From positions 1 to 64,000 of the IMG/VR virus record IMGVR_UViG_3300026097_000980: 64,000 nucleotides of DNA. One strand, 5' to 3'. Origin of the DNA: a virus. Positions within the stretch are counted from its first letter, which is position 1. Each line of letters starts with the position of its first letter. Below are positions 58,497 through 64,000 of the stretch, one piece after another. Below the pieces are notes generated by a model that worked only from the letters and a program-made list of their open reading frames with translations, did no database searches and was not told the origin of the DNA. The position numbers were made by a program, and so were the translations under genes.

Positions 58497-59542
58497 ACAA
58501 GCGTTTGAAAAACTTCCCAATCTTTTGCCTTTGGCACACACATTCCGCAACCGCATCTATCATTAGGACAAACAATTGTTTTATCTTTGTGTTCATGTGC
58601 ATACTGTAAGATTGCGTCAGTGTCACTGAGATTTCCTATGGGGCCCCGACCTTCCGAGTGCAGTGCTTTACAAGTTTGGTGATGATAAACTTCGCCAGTC
58701 TGCTGATCTATATGTAAAAAGTAACGATTAACACTGCAAAACCACCCTTTGAAATGAGTATCGATATGGGTAATGTCTTGCCACTGGCCGTTTTTTATAC
58801 CTTTCATACACCTACCTCCACAGCAGGTTCGTCCTAATTCAGTGCCCTGCTTATCAGTTTCATTGGGCGCCGAGATTCCTAGGTAATTAAAATACCATAC
58901 TTGCTGTTCTGGAGAGTAATCATGGCTGGTTCTGCGAGGTGTACCGTCGGTGTCTAAAAACCATCCTTGTCTTGATATGTTACCGTCACCGATCGGTCGG
59001 GGCTGATGCTTTATACCTAGTTCTTTTAACTCGTTACATACCTCTACACATTCATCAAAATAATCAACATGCATCATTACGTTGACTTGTAACCAAATAC
59101 CTTTTTGATATAATAGTCTTATATTTTCCAAAACCTGTTTCTTCAGTTTATCATCTGCTTCGGCATGATAACTCACAGTTACGCCTTCAAATATTTCTGC
59201 AATTCTTTCTGTGTTCTTCGGATGCCACGCTCCGTTAGTAGTTAAACTTAACCTAAACCTGTCTTCGTTATTCTTAATGTATTCAGCAAAATCCCAAAAC
59301 GCAGGATTAACGGTGGGCTCACCTCCAGTAAAATTAATATTCACTAAATGACTATATATCTTAGTGTATTCTTTTACGAACTCAAATGTTTTCATTAGTG
59401 TTTCGTAAGGCTGTGGCTTACTATAATTATCGTGTCTTGTCGCTTCGCAGTATGAGCAATCATAATTACAACGTCTTCCCGTGTCCCAGGTAACCATAAT
59501 TCTTTCTGGATTAGTCAAATCAACCGCATCTATCTTAATCAT
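58493..59542 (-). CDS. Radical SAM enzyme with SPASM-like C-terminus
   Basis: A 349-residue protein using the ATG at 59542, preceded by AAAGGAAA and overlapping the upstream gene by eight bases. CNYDCSYC (Cys25, Cys29, Cys32) and FTGGEPT mark the core. TCCGGRCMKG, GWFCSVNRY and CPNDRCGCGMC form a long set of further cysteines, richer than in the sister proteins. It converges with the twitch protein gene by four bases. Substrate unknown. Confidence 0.85.
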   Translation of the reverse strand: MIKIDAVDLTNPERIMVTWDTGRRCNYDCSYCEATRHDNYSKPQPYETLMKTFEFVKEYTKIYSHLVNINFTGGEPTVNPAFWDFAEYIKNNEDRFRLSLTTNGAWHPKNTERIAEIFEGVTVSYHAEADDKLKKQVLENIRLLYQKGIWLQVNVMMHVDYFDECVEVCNELKELGIKHQPRPIGDGNISRQGWFLDTDGTPRRTSHDYSPEQQVWYFNYLGISAPNETDKQGTELGRTCCGGRCMKGIKNGQWQDITHIDTHFKGWFCSVNRYFLHIDQQTGEVYHHQTCKALHSEGRGPIGNLSDTDAILQYAHEHKDKTIVCPNDRCGCGMCVPKAKDWEVFQTLV

Positions 59543-60425
59543 GGGTTTCCTTTGAAAGTGGAATATCGGCCGCACATGTGCACCAATTTCTAGTGCAAAC
59601 TATCCATTCTCTAGGTGGCTCAAAACTGCCGTTATAAATATTTCCCAAGCTACCGCCCACTCTGCAAGTAGCGCGATGTACTTCGCCATCCCAGTTAATC
59701 ATCAAGCTTTCAATACCAGCAGAGCACTTCCACCCATTAAATCGATTTAGATGATTTTTAATTATATCGTTGGCATGATAAGTTTTACCCGTATCGTCTA
59801 CACAGTTAGGACGAACTGTAGAGTTTGTAGAAAGTATCCACTCTAAATCATTGCCTTCGTATCTTAAGTCGTCAAACGTGTCGTGATCGCCTTGTGTCCA
59901 CCGTATTCTTCTAACAGCCACGGGTATGTTTTCTTCGTCAAGTTCTTCGTATGCTCGTTTAACAAGATCCATGTGTTCATGATGAGCCATTAAATTAACC
60001 TGAATAGGTTTACCGAACCATTTGCCTACCATGATAATGTTTTGTAAAGAACGTCTCCAGAGATTGTTATCGAAGTGTAAACTGAATACATAATGATTAA
60101 CAGGTTGTTCGCAATACCATCTGCCATCACGAGTTCCGTTTGTTGTTATGTTTATCCAGTCAACTCTTTGATTTAAGTGATCTAACAGTTCTTCGATATT
60201 AGGGTGAACACAAGGCTCTCCACCAGTAAGGCTAACGCGAATAGGTTTGTCTAATTCACAGAGCGCATCAACGGCATCGGTCAACAATTTAATATTTGTG
60301 TGAGGAGAAACATTGTCGTGAATTTCCGAAGGACAGTATGCACAGTCTAAGTTACAACGTTTTCCAATATTCCATTCTACTTTGATAGAATTTTGATGAT
60401 CATAGATACTGGTAAGGCTACGCAT
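59535..60425 (-). CDS. Radical SAM enzyme with SPASM-like C-terminus
   Basis: A 296-residue protein. CNLDCAYC (Cys24, Cys28, Cys31) and LTGGEP mark the core. The end has GWKCSAGIESLMINWDG, an ATCRVGG and a CTRNWCTCAAD cluster, very similar to those of the proteins at 16259 and 49390. It is among the shorter members and seems close to a minimal version. It overlaps both neighbours by eight bases, so three radical SAM genes on this strand are translated as a unit. Confidence 0.85.
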   Translation of the reverse strand: MRSLTSIYDHQNSIKVEWNIGKRCNLDCAYCPSEIHDNVSPHTNIKLLTDAVDALCELDKPIRVSLTGGEPCVHPNIEELLDHLNQRVDWINITTNGTRDGRWYCEQPVNHYVFSLHFDNNLWRRSLQNIIMVGKWFGKPIQVNLMAHHEHMDLVKRAYEELDEENIPVAVRRIRWTQGDHDTFDDLRYEGNDLEWILSTNSTVRPNCVDDTGKTYHANDIIKNHLNRFNGWKCSAGIESLMINWDGEVHRATCRVGGSLGNIYNGSFEPPREWIVCTRNWCTCAADIPLSKETHD

Positions 60426-61686
60426 ATTTTTTAAACTCTGGATTGATACTAAAAAAATCTTGATTTCGGGTTACATCTAATTTAAGATTAAAATCTATGC
60501 AATCTTGCCAATATTCACTTAAATCATTTGCCTGTAAAAAGTTTATATTATCTTGTATTTGTTGAAGTGTTACCTGCTCTAATAGTTTATGTTGTTGTAC
60601 CAAAGGATATTCTAATACTTCAGTTTTCATTTCCTCTAATCTGTCTACAATTCTTTGTTTTAGTTCTTGTGGTAATGTTTGAGCACTTAATGATCTAGGA
60701 TAATTTACTCGGTGAGAGTAAAACACAATACCCATTTCGTTTATAAAGTAATCGATAACTTTATCAATCTGCATAATATTGTTTGATTGCACAGTAAATG
60801 CACCTACCACTCTACTAACATTAGGAAACGATTTAAATACCTTTATGTTTTCTTCTATTTCCGAAAACTTGCCATTGCCTCTAATATATTCATAAACATC
60901 GTGTATTCCGTCTATGCTTACGTTTACAGCAATGCTTTTAAACTTAGGCCAATAATCGTGTATTGTGCGTCCACCTTTGATGCCTAGTGTTGTTCCGTTA
61001 GTAGCGTATTTTAATTCTATCTGATCGCCATACTGTGCCAGTTTATCGAGAATCTTATAATGATATGGATCCATTAAAGGCTCCCCTCCTGCAAATTCTA
61101 CTCGTCTAAAATACGGCAATAGTTTTTCGAACGAGTCCCACCAGTTATCTGAGTTATCAAAAGGCCCAATATATTGACCCGGAGTGTCAACTAATGCATC
61201 TACTGTGGGAATAAGATAGTTATTTTCTTTTTCGTAATGACTTCTTATCGCTCCCCAATCTTTCCAGCTGGTACTATCGAGAGGGTTACACATGCGACAT
61301 TTTAAATTGCAAAGATTATTAAGCTTAATTTCCATAGTAGGAAATTCAAACGGCATTGTGTAATCGTCGTTTAAAGCGTTTAGTGCGTCTGGGTATAAGT
61401 TGATACGTGCTTCGGGTATAACGCCCGCTGTGTGACGCTGTCGTAAGCTTTCGACACCCTGATCCTCTAGGTCAAAGCACGGTTTACATACATCTGGACG
61501 TTCGCCATTTAGTACCTGCCTGCGAACTTCTCGCATAGTTTCGTTATTCCATGCTTGTTCTAAACTTTCTTTTTGGATCCAGCCGACGGGTTGGCTACGG
61601 CAGCATACTTTGATAGCACCGTCTTCTCGTGTAGCAAGACCTGTAAAAGGATGCATGCAGAATGTGCAACTATCTTTTATATTCAC
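60418..61686 (-). CDS. Radical SAM enzyme with N-terminal twitch domain
   Basis: A 422-residue protein from a GTG at 61686; the conserved Cys7 and Cys10 would be lost by starting at the later ATG. CTFCMHPFTGL, CC (28-29) and CKPC (67, 70) form the N-terminal twitch unit, and CNLKCRMC (Cys126, Cys130, Cys133) with FAGGEPL the core. It mirrors the protein at 57084. No clear ribosome site precedes the GTG. It starts the minus-strand trio 61686 to 58493 and is divergent from the oxygenase-like gene at 61725. Confidence 0.83.
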   Translation of the reverse strand: MNIKDSCTFCMHPFTGLATREDGAIKVCCRSQPVGWIQKESLEQAWNNETMREVRRQVLNGERPDVCKPCFDLEDQGVESLRQRHTAGVIPEARINLYPDALNALNDDYTMPFEFPTMEIKLNNLCNLKCRMCNPLDSTSWKDWGAIRSHYEKENNYLIPTVDALVDTPGQYIGPFDNSDNWWDSFEKLLPYFRRVEFAGGEPLMDPYHYKILDKLAQYGDQIELKYATNGTTLGIKGGRTIHDYWPKFKSIAVNVSIDGIHDVYEYIRGNGKFSEIEENIKVFKSFPNVSRVVGAFTVQSNNIMQIDKVIDYFINEMGIVFYSHRVNYPRSLSAQTLPQELKQRIVDRLEEMKTEVLEYPLVQQHKLLEQVTLQQIQDNINFLQANDLSEYWQDCIDFNLKLDVTRNQDFFSINPEFKKYA

Positions 61687-61724
61687 AAATTATTTAGTAC
61701 CTGTATTGTTAGATAAGTACGTTT

Positions 61725-62402
61725 ATGATAACACCAGCTGGCTATGTTTGCAACAAAGAAAAGATTGAAAAATTATGCACTTTGTTAGACAATCTGGATT
61801 TTCCACTCTGTTTAAACGAACCATCAGGAAACTTTTTTTATGATCCTTGGATTATTAAAGAAGAATTTAAAAATACAATTTTTAATGAAGTACTGTCGAC
61901 ACTAGAAACTACAACAGGACAAGCAAGAATTTTAAAATTAGAAGCAGGTAGATGTTATAATGTCCATGCAGATATTGATGATAGGTATCATCTAAATTTA
62001 TCTGGAGAAGTTAGTTATCTTGTAGATGTTGATAATGAGCAAATGTTTAGAATGTATACAGACGGAATTTGGTATCAAATGAATGCAGGTAAGAGACACA
62101 GTGCTATAAATTTCGGGAGGGGATATAGGTATCAACTTGTGGTGCGTCATGTATTACATAATCCTGTGTTAAACGATCCTGTCAATGTAAAGATAATTTC
62201 GCATGAACCTACTACAGATGATACTAGATATGTATTTGATAACTATATTAGTTCCTGGTTAAATGAAAGTTGTAAACAACAAAAGATAATGAACTTCGAA
62301 CCTAATGTTAACGAAGTAAAATTCAGTACGGAAAGAAATCACATTGATAGTCTTAAAAAAATTTTACCAGAAACCTTGGAGATGATTTTATATGATCAAT
62401 AA
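61725..62402 (+). CDS. Asp/Asn hydroxylase-like 2OG-Fe(II) oxygenase
   Basis: A 225-residue protein. ILKLEAGRCYNVHADIDDRYHL gives an HxD pair (NVHAD), GKRHSAINFG the second His, and GYRYQLVVRHVL an Arg, the order seen in aspartyl/asparaginyl beta-hydroxylase-like proteins. It would hydroxylate peptides or proteins. It begins the plus-strand trio 61725-63651, divergent from the twitch gene, and its end overlaps the next gene by 11 bases. Assignment is by motif only. Confidence 0.6.
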   Translation: MITPAGYVCNKEKIEKLCTLLDNLDFPLCLNEPSGNFFYDPWIIKEEFKNTIFNEVLSTLETTTGQARILKLEAGRCYNVHADIDDRYHLNLSGEVSYLVDVDNEQMFRMYTDGIWYQMNAGKRHSAINFGRGYRYQLVVRHVLHNPVLNDPVNVKIISHEPTTDDTRYVFDNYISSWLNESCKQQKIMNFEPNVNEVKFSTERNHIDSLKKILPETLEMILYDQ

Positions 62403-63081
62403 TACAGGCTGGGAGTATGTTCGAAAGTATGTTGACAAAGGTGATAGATTTCAACTTAGCTCGACAAATGTTCTCTATACACCTACAATAAATCCGGAAA
62501 AAACTATGATGTGTATGCATTATATAGTAGACACAAACTATATGATCGGAAGTTGTGTTCCTAGAACAGATGAAATGCTACAATATTGGTTTGAAAGAGA
62601 ATTAGGATATCTCGAATTATTTCAGGGAAAGTCCTGGTGTCCTAACATTTACGATGTAGATTATGAAAACAAAAAAATATTAATAGAATATAATAAAGAG
62701 AGTTTAAATTTTCCAGTCTATGTCGAGGAAAGATCTTTGGATAAAGAATATCCTAATTGGAAAGCAGATCTCTTTAATATTATTAATGAGGTTTATCAAT
62801 TAGGATATTATAAAGCATCAATTTATCCACACTGTTTCTTTTATACAAACGAAGGAAAAATGAAAATGATTGACTACTATGCAACTGTTCCAAGAGACGA
62901 TTCTCTTATTCACAAAAGCATTATCGAACCTATTATAGGAGTCGACTCTGAGCAACGATTTATAGAAGTTAAAAACGGAGAATATTTTGAAATGGCAAAT
63001 CACTTTAAAAACTCTCTTAAAACCTGGATCAAGTGGCCCGGAGATCCTCTTCCGGAATTTTGTGAAAAGATTTTTCAGTAA
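62392..63081 (+). CDS. Kinase-fold-like protein, possibly inactive
   Basis: A 229-residue protein. The segment FERELGYLELFQGKSWCPNIYDV, then KKILIEYNKE, resembles the N-lobe and hinge of aminoglycoside-phosphotransferase-like kinases. YYKASIYPHCFFYTNEGKMKMIDYYATV sits where a catalytic HxDxxxxN loop and a DFG-type metal Asp would be, with His and Asp only partly preserved. Activity is therefore uncertain; a pseudokinase or sugar kinase is possible. It lies between two oxygenase-like genes, with an 11-base overlap upstream. Confidence 0.42.
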   Translation: MINNTGWEYVRKYVDKGDRFQLSSTNVLYTPTINPEKTMMCMHYIVDTNYMIGSCVPRTDEMLQYWFERELGYLELFQGKSWCPNIYDVDYENKKILIEYNKESLNFPVYVEERSLDKEYPNWKADLFNIINEVYQLGYYKASIYPHCFFYTNEGKMKMIDYYATVPRDDSLIHKSIIEPIIGVDSEQRFIEVKNGEYFEMANHFKNSLKTWIKWPGDPLPEFCEKIFQ

Positions 63082-63105
63082 GTTAACGATAAGGGTGTGA
63101 GTATA

Positions 63106-63651
63106 ATGCAAAATTATGTTAATGCTGATTTTTTTAAATTTGAATATGATTGGTCAGGCCTGCTTGATAGTATAAAAGATTTTGAGGGTGTTCCAAATAC
63201 TCCAGATCCAAGTATTTGGAAAATGGAAATTCCTGCTTACAGCGAAATTAAAAAAACTTGGGAAGAAGCTAATTATCCTGATAGTCATATAAAATGGATT
63301 AATTTTTACCCCGGGCAACATTACACAGAAGAACTAGATAAGTTATTGTGCAATCACTTTAACATAGGATATAGAAGATCGTGGATAAGCAAAATAGAAC
63401 CAGGTTATAGTGCTCCGTGGCACTGGGACGTAGAAGACGATCCGGAAGACTACGATGGACCTTTACGTTTGAGTATTTTTATAAATGATTGTGAACCCGG
63501 ACATATTTTCATATTAGGCAAAGAAGATGTTTTTTATAATATGAAATCAGGAGATGGAATTTTTTGGAAAAGATTTAACGAATATCATATTGGCATGAAT
63601 GCCGGCTTAACTTCTAAATATATGTATCATTTAAAAGCAAAAATTATTTAA
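63106..63651 (+). CDS. 2OG-Fe(II) oxygenase-like protein
   Basis: A 181-residue protein from the ATG at 63106, preceded by AAGGGTG; a GTG nine bases earlier is less well placed. IEPGYSAPWHWDVEDD gives the HxD pair and FNEYHIGMN the distal His, in a beta-helix context like the previous oxygenase. It closes the plus-strand trio and its stop overlaps the converging minus-strand gene by eight bases. Substrate unknown. Confidence 0.6.
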   Translation: MQNYVNADFFKFEYDWSGLLDSIKDFEGVPNTPDPSIWKMEIPAYSEIKKTWEEANYPDSHIKWINFYPGQHYTEELDKLLCNHFNIGYRRSWISKIEPGYSAPWHWDVEDDPEDYDGPLRLSIFINDCEPGHIFILGKEDVFYNMKSGDGIFWKRFNEYHIGMNAGLTSKYMYHLKAKII

Positions 63652-64000
63652 CACTTCTCCATTTTTTATATCTTACATCGTTTATTTCATCTACAAATAT
63701 TAGAGGAATATCAAAATCCGCCTTCAAAATCCAATCTATAGTTTGCACAATTTTGATAGGATCTATTTTTACATCTTCTTCAGGCCCGTACCTTTGAAAT
63801 CCGCTGGTAATAATATGTGTGGTTTTAATTTTCTCTGAAGCAAGACTCCAACTGGTATTTCGTATGTCCAGTTTTTCTTGATGAGTTACAGGATCTACCC
63901 ACGCAAATTCTTCAAACTCTAATACACTGCCGATTGTTATGATATGCCCTTGCGTCCATACGTCAGCAACATCTCGTATTACTCGTTCTTGAAACCCATA
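63644..64000 (-). CDS. Unknown protein, 5' part cut by window edge
   Basis: An open minus-strand frame of 118 codons running from the right edge to TAA at 63644-63646. It reads YGFQERVIRDVADVWTQGH and later IITSGFQRYGPEED and DFDIPLIFVDEINDV before ending in RYKKWRSVK. It is alpha/beta in pattern, and I recognise no motif. It converges with the last oxygenase gene, overlapping by eight bases. The start lies outside the window. Confidence 0.6.
   Translation of the reverse strand, partial: YGFQERVIRDVADVWTQGHIITIGSVLEFEEFAWVDPVTHQEKLDIRNTSWSLASEKIKTTHIITSGFQRYGPEEDVKIDPIKIVQTIDWILKADFDIPLIFVDEINDVRYKKWRSVK

Noticed and set aside
16259-60425. QueE identity for one of the radical SAM proteins, to complete a 7-deazaguanine pathway with the QueD-like protein
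   Set aside because: QueE has a short protein with a different Cys spacing and no auxiliary cluster; all nine proteins here have additional C-terminal or N-terminal cysteines or lengths that do not fit.
48677-63651. A RiPP pathway with a precursor peptide
   Set aside because: I looked in the gaps and overlaps for a small ORF with a leader and Gly/Cys-rich core and found none; intergenic space is only a few bases. A precursor elsewhere in the genome remains possible.
1-64000. CRISPR arrays, insertion sequences and integrase genes
   Set aside because: No direct-repeat array with spacers, no transposase or integrase motif, and no terminal inverted repeats were seen.

Overview
The window looks like part of the genome of a marine T4-like myovirus that infects a Gram-negative bacterium. 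It is AT-rich and tightly packed, with head-to-tail genes that overlap by 1-20 bases (ATGA and TAATG junctions). It carries a gp44-type sliding-clamp loader, PhoH, ThyX, a MazG-like protein, UV-damage endonuclease, a GroES/gp31-like co-chaperonin and a long row of tail/fibre structural genes. Short AT-rich boxes ((N)TAAATAC / ATAAATA) stand 14-36 bases ahead of several gene starts and resemble T4 late promoters. An inner/outer spanin pair points to a Gram-negative host. The host genus cannot be read from the sequence. I see no integrase, transposase or CRISPR array, and no stretch over 300 bases lacks a gene. The largest gap (48474-48676) holds a tRNA-like RNA and a promoter-like box.

Layout. 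1-7885 (minus): virion/prohead genes, several sharing a short N-terminal leader that resembles the T4 capsid-targeting sequence. They include a Cu/Zn superoxide dismutase fused to a pterin-dehydratase-like domain and a large nucleotidyltransferase-like polyprotein. 7875-10990: ClpA and a DnaJ-like protein. 11030-12621: lysis cassette (EF-hand holin candidate, overlapping spanins, M15 endolysin). 12621-19302: conserved phage genes, a 7Fe ferredoxin, a sulfotransferase, the clamp loader, one radical SAM enzyme, the co-chaperonin and a DnaE-motif protein. 19302-32700: tail/fibre structural genes, ending with a 2,400-residue protein. 32718-37996: zinc-ribbon protein, PhoH, small membrane protein, SAP-like protein, UVDE, a 2OG-Fe oxygenase, a glycosyltransferase, a QueD-like protein and a Rossmann/DUF115-like protein. 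37998-48473: a fibre-like protein, several unknown genes, an SGNH-like protein, a VWA/metallopeptidase plus MoxR ATPase pair, ThyX, MazG and a second 2OG-Fe oxygenase.

48677-63651 is the standout accessory region, where coding switches strand three times. It holds eight radical SAM enzymes in about 12 kb, a ninth being at 16259-17293. They fall into three architectures: five short SPASM-like proteins with a shared C-terminal cysteine pattern, two classic SPASM proteins, and two N-terminal-twitch proteins. Interleaved are two SGNH-like proteins, a ParB/sulfiredoxin-like protein, a methyltransferase, two 2OG-Fe oxygenase-like proteins and a kinase-like protein. No precursor peptide is evident. 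My inference is a phage-encoded modification pathway for a peptide, protein or surface glycan, possibly fed electrons by the phage 7Fe ferredoxin. The substrate is unknown.

Functions are assigned from motifs and remembered family patterns only; no database search was run.
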